Shown here in pieces: positions 42,014 through 53,074 of a stretch of 64,000 nt of DNA (its first letter is position 1; every line of letters starts with the position of its first letter). The position numbers and the translations under genes are program-made. Below the pieces are notes generated by a model. That model was given only the letters and a program-made list of their open reading frames with translations. It had not been told where the DNA came from and searched no databases. The stretch lies in contig MU839840.1 in the NCBI GenBank assembly GCA_030411725.1, positions 1,161,699 through 1,225,698 on the forward strand, given 5' to 3'. The stretch is from Echria macrotheca. Its lineage: Eukaryota > Ascomycota > Sordariomycetes > Sordariales > Schizotheciaceae.

Positions 42014-42514
42014 AGTTGGAAACCTGCGCTGGATTGTCAGCAGTCTGCCGCCGGGCAATTGGTGCTGGTTGGGTGCCGATTGGGGAAATATACACAACTA
42101 TAAATCACTCTTACTTGTGAATTGGCCCGATTTATAACCCTCCTCCCGACGCTGCCTGTGCAGCGACTTTCACGGTTCTCGGTCGGGTGATGCTGGACAA
42201 TAAATTTCCAGCGCCTCAATTGAAGCTGACGCGGTGTTTTCCGGCTCCACCCTGCGCCACAGCTCTTTGCTTTCTGTACCCTACGCCACATCAGCGGGCA
42301 CCGCTGGGACCCACTTGAGCTTCGCTTGGCACCTGTTCGGTTGCTTTCAACCGTGAACTTTTGCAACCCGCGTTGCGATCGCAGAAATCACCAAATCTCG
42401 AATCTCGCCCCAACCAATTCCTGGCCTCAACACTGGCCGCAGTATATACTTGCCAACATTACATAGCCCCCTCGAAACAATAGGCTATTTCGAGACCGGA
42501 AACCATCAGCAACG
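42014..42514. other. Divergent promoter of MRP21 and PWI-protein genes
   Basis: 501 bp between two housekeeping genes transcribed apart. No strong TATA or repeat was seen. Confidence 0.55.
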
Positions 42515-44877
42515 ATGGCGTACAATCCGTATGGAGGTGCGACAAGTCGGCCCCTCCATCACCACCTCTCTGAGAGACATCGCTGACACCTTTGTAGTGC
42601 CGCCATACGGGCCTCCTCCCACGTATGCTCCGTTTCCAGGCGCGCCTCTTGCTCCCGGAATGGCGCCTCCCCCGGGCTTAGGTATGCGCAACCAACACAA
42701 TTCGCCGAGCTTGCTAACCAGTGCCAGGTCCTCCTCCAGGCATGTCCTCCGCCCCCGGAATGGCACCTCCACCTGGTGTCCAGCAACAAAGTATGCCCGC
42801 ACAAGCTAATCGACCAAGCGGGCTCCCTGCCTCGTTCCAGCCGCCCGCGAACCTTCCCAACATCAACTTCAACGCCCCCGTAATCCGACTCGGCGCCACA
42901 GCTCCTCCATCGAAACCAGGCGGTCCCCTTGCCGGCGATAGGAAAGATTCCCATACTCCCACGTCGGCGCGCCCGGGTCTAGGCATGGATCGCGGATTTG
43001 ATTATTCTCGCGTCCAGATGAGGGACACGTTCTCCCTGGTGCCGCCGACAAGGGAAGAGCGGCTGATGACAGTGTTTGTGCACAAGATCCCGGACGGCGT
43101 CGGCGGGGAGGATGGCATTCAGAGACTGCTCGGCACAGTTGGCAGGATTCGACGATGGGACTCGGGGCACTCGCACATGTCTGAGCACAAGGGCGCGCTT
43201 TTTGGTTTTGCACAGTACGAGAACCCTGAATCGCTAGCGGCTGCCGTCGAGTTACTCAAAGATGTCGAGGTTCCAGTGAAGAGACAACAGCCGTCCGAGA
43301 CCCCGGCCGATGATGCCTCCATCGACGACATCGACAAAGTCAAGCTGAAGGTGGAGTTTGATACCAGCACGATCAAGTATGTCGAGTCATGGAAAGAGAG
43401 CAACGGAGATGGCCCTGCCTTTGAAGCGAAGCTGGAGGATGCCCGGAACTCGTTGAAGCGGTTCGTGCGAGATCTCTTCTTTCCTCGGATCAATCAGGAC
43501 GGCGACGGCGACACACATATGGGAGACGGAGCAAATGGCCATGGGGATAGCATCGAGGTTATCAACATCCCACTCGCCCAGGAAGACGAGCTGGCGGATA
43601 TTCCGCCAGAGATGCGCGAAACTGTTGCCGCTGAGATTGCCGCATTCAGGGATCGGAGCAACCAGCGAGACATGGAACGCCTGCGGCGAGAGGAGGAGTT
43701 CGAGGAGCAAGAGCGAGTGCGCAATGGAGCCCCCCGGATTTCACGACTCGATTCTCCGCCGAGGGGTAGCTCAAACACAGTCCCCCTCGGCCCACGCGGT
43801 GTACCTAATGCGCCGTCCGGGCCTCGAGGACGGGATAGGGGTATCGACTTTGTCAATGGAGGAACGGTCAACGGTTACTCTTTCCGAGAAGAAGACGATA
43901 CGGACGCGAGCGACGAGGAGCTGCACGAGAGGGAGCTTTCCAGGCAGAAAGCGGAGGATGAAAAGCTTTACCTCGAGGCCGAGCGCAAGTGGGTCAACAG
44001 AGAACGACAACGGACCGCGGCCCTGGATCGAGAGCGAGAGCGTGAGCGGGCCGAAACCGAGGGTTTCTCGCGGAGACGGGAGGAGCAACTTGCTAGAGAA
44101 AAGAACTGGGACGACGAACGGGAGGCATCGCGCCGTAACCACATTTACTATCGGGATCACGCTACCTGGTTCATGAAACGGACGGCAGACAGAGCTGAGG
44201 AAGCTGCTCGTGACGAGATGGATCGACGCGCCGAGGAGGAGGAGCGACGCAAAGCGGAAGCGGATCTAGAGCAGGCTAGAGGTATGGCCGACTCATTCCT
44301 GGAGCGACAAGCCGAGGAAATGGAGAGACGGCCGGCTGCTGCACCAGCAGCGCCGCAACGCTTCACCATCTCGTTCGGCGCGGCCGCTCAAAAGGCAGCA
44401 CAGAAGTCGGCGCAATCCAGGCGCACCGTCGCCGAGGTGGAGGGTCTACTGGATGACGAGGAACAAGAACAGACGACCAAGCGCCAGCTGGTGCCGATCA
44501 AGTTCGAGCCGATTACGGATACCAAGACGATGAGCGAGGAGGATCTGCAGAAGGCGATCAAGGCGCTGGCCCACGAAATCCCAACCGACCGGGACGGTCT
44601 CTGGGCCTGGGAGGTCAAGTGGGATTACTTGGAGGATTCGGTGCTACGGGAGAAGCTGCGGCCGTTTGTTGAGAAGAAGGTTGTCGAGTATCTGGGCGTG
44701 CAGGAGGAGTTTCTGGTGGACATGGTGGATGAACATCTACGGAAGCACCAGAAGCCGGGTGAGCTAGTTGAGACGTTGGCGGAAGCGCTGGACGAGGATG
44801 CGGAGGATCTGGTGAAGAAGCTGTGGCGCATGGTCATCTTCTTTACCGAGTGCGAGAAGCGGGGGTTGCCAGCTTAG
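42515..44877 (+). CDS. U1 snRNP-associated RBM25/Snu71-like PWI protein
   Basis: Nuclear pre-mRNA splicing factor of 751 aa. Exon 1 is only 22 nt (42515-42536), exon 2 is 42598-42681 and exon 3 is 42728-44877. The joined N-terminus is Pro/Gly/Met-rich (MAYNPYGVPPYGPPPTYAP). An RRM-like domain (about 120-230) carries LMTVFVHKIPDGVGGEDGIQ and GALFGFAQYENPES. A long highly charged Arg/Glu coiled region (about 390-600) follows. The C-terminal PWI domain (about 640-751) is clear: GLWAWEVKWDYLEDSVLREK, LRPFVEKKVVEYLGVQ, ALDEDAEDLVKKLWRMVIFF. This order matches RBM25 and yeast Snu71/Usp107, which act in 5' splice-site recognition. Confidence 0.88.
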
Positions 44878-45361
44878 ATTTGTTGGAGGTTGTTTTGGAG
44901 TAGGATGTCAAAGTTGGTTGTACGAATAAGATACTCCGCATTATGCAGGTTCGGGGCAGCGGTAATAAACCCGGAGACGGGGACGGGGGCGGAATTAGAC
45001 ATCCGGACCTCGGCAGAATCTCTGGGCTCAGGGGGCTCAGCGGTCTCAACATTTTGATCCTCATGCTGCTTCGTCCGTCTTTATCTAGTTTCTTGTCCAG
45101 CGTTTCTGGTATTGGACCCATTTTATGGTATTTGTTTGCGTGGCTGTCCTTGTATCTCAGTGGTCAACAATCGCACACCAGTTTCTTACCCACGTCCGGT
45201 GAACTCATCAGCGAGCGACCCCTCACCGACAAGACAACCAACCTCACGCTTATTATCTCCATCTCATCTCATTCCACATCACCATCATCCCAACCAACCA
45301 AACCACCAACCAAATTAATTTTTCTTAAGAAGAATCCATCACAAAGAAAACCAACAAAAAA
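44878..45361. other. Intergenic, pyrimidine-rich leader
   Basis: About 480 bp. The last 120 bp before the hydratase ATG are rich in C, A and T with CCAACCAACC runs, as in many fungal 5' leaders. No gene was seen. Confidence 0.5.
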
Positions 45362-46186
45362 ATGAAGTTCACAACGCCCCCGCCCCAAGTCCCAAACGTC
45401 CTCCTCACCTTCCCCGCCCCCCACGTCCTGCTCATCACGCTCAACCGCCCCGCCCAGCTCAACGCCATCCCCTCGACCCAGCACGCGCCCCTGGCCGCCC
45501 TCTACGACTGGTACGACAACGAACCATCCCTGCGCTGCGCCGTGCTCACGGGCGCGGGGCGCGCGTTTTGTGCTGGTGCCGATCTGAAGGAGTGGGATTC
45601 TTCTAACAATTCTCTATCCCGTAAGGTACAAATGCCGCCGCAGGGATTTGGTGGACTGTCGAATCGGGGCGGGAAGAAGCCCGTCGTTGCTGCGGTGAAT
45701 GGGCTGTGTCTGGGCGGGGGGATGGAGATGGTGGTTAATTGTGATTTGGTGGTTGCGAGTCCAAAGGCGAAGTTTGGGTTGCCGGAAGTAAAGAGGGGGG
45801 TTATTGCTGTTGCGGGGGCGCTGCCTAGACTTCCGGGGATTTTGGGACGGCAGAGGGCGGGCGAGATGGCGCTTTTGGGGAGGGTGTATTCGGCGGGGGA
45901 GATGGAGCGGTGGGGGGTTGTGAATTGGGTTTGTGAGGAGGGGGAGGATGTGGTGGGGAGGGCGGTCGGGGTCGCGAGGGAGGTCGCGGGGAATTCGCCT
46001 GATTCTGTGGTTGTCTCGCGCGAGGGGTTGAGGCTGGGGATGGATGGGGGACTTGGGATGGAGAGGGCTACGGAGGTTTTGGTGAAGGGGATGTATGGGC
46101 GGATGGAGGGGGGGACGAATATGAAGGAGGGGGTGAGGAGTTTTGTGGAGAAGAGGGAGGCGGTTTGGGTTGATAGTAAGCTGTGA
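45362..46186 (+). CDS. Enoyl-CoA hydratase/isomerase family protein
   Basis: Crotonase-fold enzyme of 274 aa in one exon. Landmarks are VLLITLNRPAQLNAI, the oxyanion-hole segments GAGRAFCAGADLKEW and AAVNGLCLGGGMEMVVNCD, and ASPKAKFGLPEVKRGV with the Glu expected to orient water. There is no peroxisomal PTS1 (C-terminus DSKL, somewhat SKL-like but with an extra context: the last three residues are SKL). That ending is in fact a match to the SKL PTS1, so peroxisomal location and a role in fatty-acid beta-oxidation are likely. The coding strand changes from very C-rich in the first third to very G-rich afterwards. Confidence 0.9.
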   Translation: MKFTTPPPQVPNVLLTFPAPHVLLITLNRPAQLNAIPSTQHAPLAALYDWYDNEPSLRCAVLTGAGRAFCAGADLKEWDSSNNSLSRKVQMPPQGFGGLSNRGGKKPVVAAVNGLCLGGGMEMVVNCDLVVASPKAKFGLPEVKRGVIAVAGALPRLPGILGRQRAGEMALLGRVYSAGEMERWGVVNWVCEEGEDVVGRAVGVAREVAGNSPDSVVVSREGLRLGMDGGLGMERATEVLVKGMYGRMEGGTNMKEGVRSFVEKREAVWVDSKL

Positions 46187-46793
46187 TTTGGGAGGAGACC
46201 TTGTTTTGTTTATTTGGCTTGTTTTCGGGGGCGTGTTGTTGTTGGCTACCGAGGTTGGGTTATTGGTGGTGATCTACGGAATAGAAGTTCGTGTTGGAAA
46301 CTTGGTGTTTTATGCCTTGGCTGTATGCTGTTGTCTGTACGGATAGTCTACCCGGTAGCGCTCTGCACGCAGTACAACTTGCAGGAAACTCCAAGCTAGG
46401 GACCGTGTAAAAAGCGCTACTCAACTTCCTGCATGGAAAATTACTGTTAGTAGCTCATACCTGCCGAATCTGTGGTCTGTACAAAGTCCTAGTTAATCCA
46501 GGTACGCGGCCTACAGCAAAACTCGGCGCGTGTAGCTTCTGTTGGAGCGCATGCAGGTACCATCGTCGGACGAGTTTTACCGGCGGCATCTGCAGATTCC
46601 ATCAATAAGACAGACCCTATACCCAGAACACCACGTCGACGACCCGGCAATACAGGCGGATAATGACCGGGCTGGGATTCGACCGGTGCCCCGGGCGCGG
46701 GACCGTCTATTCTAGGTCCTTACGTAGATCTACATATATGAGGGCACCCCGGAATCTTGTCAACCTCAGAACGAGACCGTAACGAGTCCCAAA
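46187..46793. other. Intergenic, promoter of GH28 gene
   Basis: About 600 bp. A TATA-like CATATATG at 46733-46740 lies about 55 bp upstream of the GH28 ATG. No other gene was accepted. Confidence 0.5.
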
Positions 46794-48415
46794 ATGAAGT
46801 GGTTTGTCGCCCAAATCCTCCTCGCCGCCACCGGCGTGCTCTGCACCTCCACCCTCGCCCCCGGCGTCCCCCGCTCGATCGCCGAGTTCCGCGCCAAACA
46901 TCCCCCTCAGAAGCGCGACGACCCGCCCCGCCGGCGCATCATCACGATCCAGCCCTCGGCCAACCTGACGGACGATGTCTCGGACGCCTTCCTGCGGGCG
47001 ATGCACGACGCCAACCACGGCGGGACCCTGCACCTGCCGGCGGGCGAGCGCTTCGTCATCGGCCAGCCTTTGGACTTGACCTTCCTCGACAACATCGACA
47101 TCCGGCTCGACGGCGAGATTCTGTTCACCGACGACACGGCGCACTGGCAGGCGCGGGCGTTCCGGCACCCGTTCCAGAACAGCATCATGTTCTGGAAGTG
47201 GGGCGGGCGGGATATCCGCATATTTGGCGACGGGGCCCTGAACGGGAACGGGCAGCGGTGGTGGAACGAGTTTGCGGGAAAAGAAATCTTGGACTCGGGG
47301 AATACGTATCTACGGCCGATTCTGTTTTATGCCGAGAACGCGACGGGGATTGCGATTGAGGGGATCCATCTCAAGGACTCGCCGTGCTGGACTACTTTTT
47401 TTGTGTCGTGTAAGTGTCTCTGTCGCTCTCTCTCTCTGTTTGGGAAAGGGGGAGACAAAAAAAAGGGGGTTGAGTGACTAACAACAGAGACAAAAAAAAC
47501 AGCCAAAGACATCTCCCTAACAGACGTCGTCTGCACCGCCCGCTCGACCAACGCCACCTCCCCGCCCAAGAACACAGACTTCTTCGACTCGCTCAACGTC
47601 GAGCGCGTCCGCGTCGAGCGCGCCTGGGTCGACATCGGCGACGACTGCTTCTCGCCCAAGTCGAACGCCTCCGACATACATGTGCGCACCATGTACTGCA
47701 ACGGCACGCACGGGCAGTCGATGGGGTCCATCGGCCAGTACGCCGGCGAGATGTCGTTTATCAGAGACGTCGTGATCGAAGACGTCTGGATGCTCAACGG
47801 CCAGCATGCTGCGCGGCTCAAGGCGTGGGCGGGGGCCGATGCCGGGTACGGTTTTGTGGACAACGTCACGTTTCGGAATTTTTGGAATGCGAATAACGAG
47901 TATACTGCTTTTCTGGATTCCTGTTACTTTAATGTGAGTATCTTCTTTACCCCTAAGGGGTGGTGTTGCTGTGATCTTGGCACCCGGGAGAGGGGACTTA
48001 CCCCTGAGTGTTGTTGTGGTGATCGCTTCGCGCCCCCGGAAAGACACCTACCCATGAGTGAGAGAAACTTACAAACATACAGATCGACGCAAGCACCTGC
48101 GCCTCCCACCCGTCCCGCGTCAACATGACCAACATCGTGTTCGAAAACTTCTCCGGTTCAACCTCAGGCAAGTACGGGCGCGCCGTGGGCCGGCTGACCT
48201 GCAGCCCCAACGCCGTGTGCTCCGGCATCCACTTCCGCAACTTCACCGTCACCAGCCCGTGCGGCGGCCCGGCCGTCATCCTGTGCGATGGCATCCACGA
48301 GACCGGCATCTCGGGCGTGTCATGCGTGTCGTCGACGAGCTCACAGGGGAAAGCAGCGCTCAAGCAAAAGTGTACCGCGGCGCGGGCGTCCCTGCCGAAA
48401 CCTACGCCTTGGTAG
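46794..48415 (+). CDS. Secreted GH28 polygalacturonase/pectin hydrolase
   Basis: Parallel beta-helix glycoside hydrolase of 459 aa that cleaves homogalacturonan or related pectin chains outside the cell. Exons 46794-47409, 47503-47933 and 48083-48415, all in frame. Signal peptide MKWFVAQILLAATGVLCTS. Active-site motifs of GH28 are NTDFFDS (usual NTD), GDDCFSPK (catalytic DD), THGQSMGSIG (GHG-type; here T-H-G) and RLKAW (RIK-type). Cysteines near the C-terminus fit the usual disulfides. The short length and exo-type loops suggest an exo-polygalacturonase; this is not certain. C-to-G skew resets at each exon. Confidence 0.92.
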
Positions 48416-48549
48416 TAGTTATCACGAGTTGAGAAGAAAAAAAAAGTGCAAAAAGAATAGCACATTGTATTATAGACGGGGTATATTCGGTTACATCAAG
48501 CCCTTTTTTTAATCGATCCAAAAAGTTTTATCCACCTCTAAAAGAATGT

Positions 48550-49255
48550 TTACAGAGCGGCAACGACACCAAGGAAGCCGGCAGCGGCAATGGCAGCGCC
48601 GACGAAGCCGGTCTCGCGCGCACCGCCGGCCGTCGAGGTCTTGGAGCCGGATCCCGAGCCGGATCCCGAGCCAGAGCCTGAGCCCGAACCAGAGCCCGAA
48701 CCAGAACCGGAGCTGCCCGAGCCCGAAGAGCCAGTCGGGCTGCTGGTCTGAAGGGTGGACGGCGAGCTGCCGGAGCCAGCAGGGGTAGACCCGGCCGTGC
48801 ACGAGTCGGGCAGCGAGAGCGAGGTCGAGACCTGGGGGCACTTGGAGATGGCCGAGCTGATCTCGCCCTGGTGCTCCGAGTACCAGGAGGTGAGTACGCT
48901 GTAGTAGCTCGAGTAGACCGAGGCGACCGACGCAGGAGGGGTGTCTGTCTTGCTGTCAGTTTATTTTACTACAAAGTGGGAGGTTAAAACACGCACAGCT
49001 GCAGACATCACCGGTGGGCACGTCGGTGATGGACAGGAGCGCCGGGGGAGGCGTAGGGGCCGTCGAGGCAATGTCGAGGAAGGCGCTCAGGCAGGCCGTG
49101 GCCTGGGCGAGGTCGCCCGTGGCCGTGGGGATGTCGAAGTCGTCGGTAGACCGCGGAGCGAGGAAACGCTTGCCGATGATGTGGGCCGGGTGAGCGGCGA
49201 GGTCGGCCATGGCCGTAGCGGCAAAGGCAGCAAAGAGGGCCGTCTTGGTGAACAT
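48550..49255 (-). CDS. Small secreted GPI-anchored serine/glycine-rich protein
   Basis: Protein of about 217 aa on the cell surface. Exon 1 is 48997-49255 and exon 2 is 48550-48944. The intron is placed with a GTGCGT donor and GACAG acceptor; a nearby alternative would give VCSCAKTDTPPAS in place of VCSYTPPAS. Signal peptide MFTKTALFAAFAATAMADLA, then a KR processing-like site. The mature domain has few cysteines (ATACLSAF, DVCS, SKCPQ, DSCTAG) and the segment SVYSSYYSVLTSWYSEHQGE. A 20-residue alternating Ser-Gly tract and a hydrophobic tail (GFVGAAIAAAGFLGVVAAL) form a GPI signal. Similar Ser/Gly-tailed proteins are common in fungi; function unknown. Confidence 0.8.
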
Positions 49256-50297
49256 TTTGGCGGTGTTGCTATCGAGGAGCACAGCGAATGAATGGACTGT
49301 TTGGTGATGGGAAAAGCCGGCAGAGTAAGGGAAGCGAGTGTTTCTGCTGAGGAGGAAATAAAACAAGACAGTCCACGCCACTGGAGGGAGCAGCTCCGGT
49401 TATAAGAGAAATCCACGTCATATCGGTCGATCTTGACTCCGCCCTCCCTGCTGTCCTCCCGTATTCCCTGGACCCACCGCGACTGTCAACGCGTGACAAA
49501 CGGCCGGGAAAGCTTCTTTTCCTTGCACCGGGATGTTGAAAGGGGCTCCAGTCGGTCTTAACCGATACGGTTAGCGGCGTAGCGCTGATAGGTTCGCTTC
49601 GGATCAGTACCGAATTTGGCGGCGATCAGCCCAGGTCAGCCAAACTCAGCCCCAAGTCTCGTTTCGCGCTAGAAAAATGAAATGAGGTCCTGCAATTCTG
49701 GGGAACCCATCGCAGTCCACGCCGCTTCGGGCCGACAGCCAAGAAAAATTGAAGAATCCATCAACGGTTTGAGAGAGATAGAGGGAGAGAGAGGCAAGCA
49801 ATGCGGCCTCCGATGAGTTGAGCTTTTGAGAGTGTTGTCAAGGGCCGAGAAGGGGTTGTTTTTGTTGAGACATACTGTCAGCCTGCTCAGTGCATTAATG
49901 CAGGAACCCGCGACATCCCCCCGTACGTGTACTGCTGCTGACTCATGGCAAACGATGCGCACCCCCAGAACCACAACCACACCAAACCACCGTCATTTCG
50001 ATACAACTCCCGACTGAGCCTACTCCCGACCTCAGCCGCACGTCTGTCGGGCCGCCTCGCGCCAAGCAAACCCCGTTTCTTGGCGAGCCTTGCCAAGGGA
50101 CTATCGTGTGGCTGAAGCCACTAATGTCCCTTGCTGCACCTCCCCGCGCTTCAACGGGCGGCCGCTGGAGACGTGTAAGTGATGACCCTGAAGCACTGCA
50201 TCCCGCATTGATGTCCATCATCGGCAGGTGGACGTTATTATTAGCCACTCGTAGTGATTATTAGCCACTCGTAGTGTCTTCTTCCTGCCCGCCAATA
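49256..50297. other. Intergenic, no supported gene
   Basis: About 1 kb. A promoter for the GPI-protein gene lies at its left (TATAAGAG-type on the minus strand near 49400). A short direct duplication, TTATTAGCCACTCGTAGTG, appears twice in a row near 50236-50275. Confidence 0.5.
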
Positions 50298-51002
50298 TCA
50301 CGTGAATAACATAGGTTGCCTCCCGTCGAGAACATTGTAGCGCACGTGTGTGGCATACCATTCGGATTCCGCCTGGACTTCGGGATGCGGCGGGTGGAAT
50401 TCCTTGCGCAGGTATCGACTATAGGTAGTCTGTCTGGAACCCGCATCTGGCTCTTGCCGGTTCGACTCGGTCGCTGCCAACAATAGATCGCGTTCCGTAG
50501 GGTGGTAGCTCAGCGAAAATGGTGACAGAACCGGGAGGGACCTCATCTGCAAAGCCTTTCGCAAAAGACTCTGTTGGGCCGTTCCATATCCCCCCCAGGG
50601 CCAGAGCAACATCCTCACAAATCGGGTCCTTGTACTTCTTGCACTTGATCCAGGGACCGAGATCCGCCTTAACTGTAGCCGTACCTGCGGACCTCGGTGG
50701 GTTATGTGGAAATGAGAACGCCGGCCGAGGTTGCAGCATCGAGTTCACTTCCGTGTAGAAAGTACCGTAGACTTGTTTGGGGCCAGCAATTTGTGGGACC
50801 CAGCTCGGCTGTTCGAGCTGCCCACCTGAGACGATGAGAGATGTAACGTTATGGGCATGCGAAAGCCCCAGCCAAAGATGGTTTGGTCGGTCGATGCCTT
50901 GATGATCTCTTCCTGGAGCCCGATGAAGGCGTTCTCCCCGCCTTCGCCGTCCAAGAGTGGCATGTTGACGTTGAATGTTCCGAGGAGGCAGTACCATAGC
51001 GG
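50298..51002 (-). pseudogene. HET-domain gene relic, truncated and frameshifted
   Basis: Part of an old HET-type incompatibility gene. The frame ending near 51002 reads YCLLGTFNVNMPLLDGEGG and QEEIIKASTDQTIFGWG, the C-terminal hallmark of HET-domain proteins. Near 50880 the sense switches frame (LSHAHNVTSLIVSGG, PSWVPQIAGPKQVYG, ALALGGIWNGPTESF), which fits a one-base deletion. Near 50440 it switches again (YLRKEFHPPHPEVQAESEWY). The expected HET N-terminal blocks are missing: the match stops right where the CTAAGCC-rich repeat block begins. This is therefore a dead fragment, not a gene with introns. Family call is firm; the exact order of lesions is inferred. Confidence 0.72.
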
Positions 51003-51170
51003 GAAAAGGTGAAAACATCTAAGCCTTAACAAGGCACCTAAGCCTTATCAAATGGGCTTAAGCCTTACCAGGGGACCCTAAGCCTTATATCCTTATAGGC
51101 TCTACATATACCCCTCCATACAAATTTGCAGCGTAGGTACTTTACAATCCGCTCAGCAGCCCGTTTACCT

Positions 51171-51191
51171 ACCTACCTACCTACCTACCTT
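51171..51191. repeat. (ACCT)n microsatellite
   Basis: About five tandem CTAC/ACCT units inside the repeat block. Confidence 0.7.
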
Positions 51192-51450
51192 CAATTTTAA
51201 GTCCCAGATAGCTAGTCTTCCGGATCGTGGATTGCTATTGAGGGTTCTTGGGCTGGAATGCGCTGGTGGTCCTTACTTCCGATCGGAATAGTTGCAAAAA
51301 CGGAAGGAACAACCGCAACCACCCACACACGCACGCAAACTTTAAAAGTTTTCCAAGTCCGATTACCTTGCTCTTTTCCACACGCAACCAAAACCATTGC
51401 CAGGACCAGAACCACGGCCAGGACTATCGCCATCGCCATCGCCATCGCCA

Positions 51451-51570
51451 GGATCCAGATTACCAGGATCTGGACTGCCAGGATTTGGACTGCCAGGATC
51501 TGGACTGCCAGGATCTAAACTGCCAGGATCTAAACTGCCAGGATCTAAACTACCAGGATCCGGATTACCA
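51451..51570 (+). repeat. 15-bp minisatellite, eight units
   Basis: Eight tandem 15-bp units of the form GGATCTGGACTGCCA with variants at positions 5-8 and 10-13. One open frame reads through as a 5-residue repeat (CQDLD/NCQDL), but nothing shows it is translated. Directly preceded by a CATCGC hexamer run (51428-51450). Confidence 0.8.
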
Positions 51571-51975
51571 GGACCTATTGCAAGTAGGGTTGCAGGTAGG
51601 TTGTAGGTAGGTTTGCAGGTCTATACGGTTAAATAAGTAGGTTGCAAGCGGGTTTACAAGCGGGTTTGCAAGCAAAGTTGCAAGTAGGTGTGCGGGCGGG
51701 TATATTAGCAGGCTTGCAAGTAGGTTTGCAAATCCCCCGTAATGGTGGAAGTAAGCGCTATAGATTAGTAGAATTAGTAATCTTCAGCGGGCGGCTTCAG
51801 TAGACTGTCCCGGGCTACAGGGCACTGCTACAGTGGATTACAGGGCACCGTTACAAAGGGCTTCCCACAAGGCTTAGGCCATTCTGGCATGGCTTAGGGG
51901 TCCCTGGGAGGACTTAAAACTTTTTTAAGTTTTAGGCGACTTATCAAGCGTTATCGCTCCCTGGCGGGGCTTAGA

Positions 51976-53074
51976 TTGCCGCGCACACTCCCGCTAAGGT
52001 ATTGGCCAAAGGCAGTAAGGTATGCCATATCCTGTCACGGCCCTGGAATCCGTGACCTGACCAGAGGTCAGGTGCCATGTCATGTGAACCCGCACAGGCC
52101 CCACCCTTGAGGGGTATAGATAGATCTTCCTTGCTGGCCAGGATCCTTCCACCCAGCAAGCTTCTTATTTTCCACAATACAGCCTGTTTGCCACAACCCT
52201 CGCCCTCGTGCCGACCTGCAATCGGCTCGGCCGTGACATATCCTCGCGGACACATGTCTCTCGTTTCGAAACCCACGGCATACCCTCGCTGATCCTTGCT
52301 TACAATCAATATCTCGGTTTTCCGAAGCACATCTTCCACTTCGGAAGGTATTCCGGCCCACGAATTCCTTGCTGGGAGCTTCTAGCTCGGTGAGGACCTC
52401 GACAGCTTTCCAATCCTGAAATCTAATCCCCTCGTCGTCCCATCTGTACCGGAAGGCAATGTATGACGGAAAATTGCGCTGAGAATACTCCAGTCAAAGC
52501 GAGAGCATGTTGATGAGACTAATTGAGTCTAACAAGTAGAGAGAAGTGGTAGAAAGGTCGAGTTTTCTTAGGGAAGCAGCTGATAGGCTGCTTGCACATC
52601 CTAGAATCCGCGTAAACTCCCCATGATAATCAAGCAGCATTGGAAGGCGCGATCAGCTACCAAATCAGACCTGATTATCGTTCGGTCTTCTTTCATTTAG
52701 TACACTGAATGCTCGGTATTTACGGTGTTCCCTGACGCGTGTCATGTAACATCCAAGGCTACTCCTAGTGTCCCATGGACCCAGGCTGACCAGTGATGGT
52801 GTGGGAGTGTGGATGCCGGACTGACTGGACACTGGCTTGGGACTCACGGCAGGGACGGAAGTAGTGACGGTGTCGAAAAGAAATAAAGTATAAATGGACA
52901 AAAGCCTGCCTGGGTACATCCAAATAATCGATTCCCATATCCCAGAACCAACAGAAGAAGGAATCGACAGCACCATGATTCGTCTGTGAATCGTAGGTAG
53001 AGGTCGAGCAAAGCCAACAAATAGGTATATATACGCCCTGCCAACGCCGTCGAACTTGATATAATAGACTCCAG
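51976..53074. other. Gene-poor stretch with possible coding remnants
   Basis: About 1.1 kb to the right of the repeat block. Minus-strand frames near 52000-52470 read YRWDDEGIRFQDWKAVEVL and then, in another frame, SKDQRGYAVGFETRDMCP, which look protein-like but are broken and not recognised. The rest (52500-53070) holds no supported gene. Confidence 0.4.

Larger units (their letters stand above)
51003..51975. repeat. Repeat block with inverted CTAAGCC-rich flanks
   Basis: A non-coding block of about 970 bp that starts at the break of the HET relic. The left flank (51019-51085) has four CTAAGCC/TTAAGCC motifs; the right flank (51868-51975) has the complement GGCTTAG three times. CAGGGGACCCTAAGCC on the left resembles the reverse complement of the right flank. 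Inside are an (ACCT)n run, a 6-bp CATCGC run, a 15-bp minisatellite and degenerate GCAAGTAGGTTT repeats. It may be a decayed non-autonomous DNA element; no transposase was seen. Confidence 0.5.

Noticed and set aside
46655..46715. Possible tRNA with a B-box-like GGTCGAATCCC on the minus strand
   Set aside because: The T-loop lacks one base and no acceptor or anticodon stem could be folded.
51451..51570. CRISPR-like array
   Set aside because: Units are contiguous 15-bp repeats without spacers; a minisatellite in a fungal genome.
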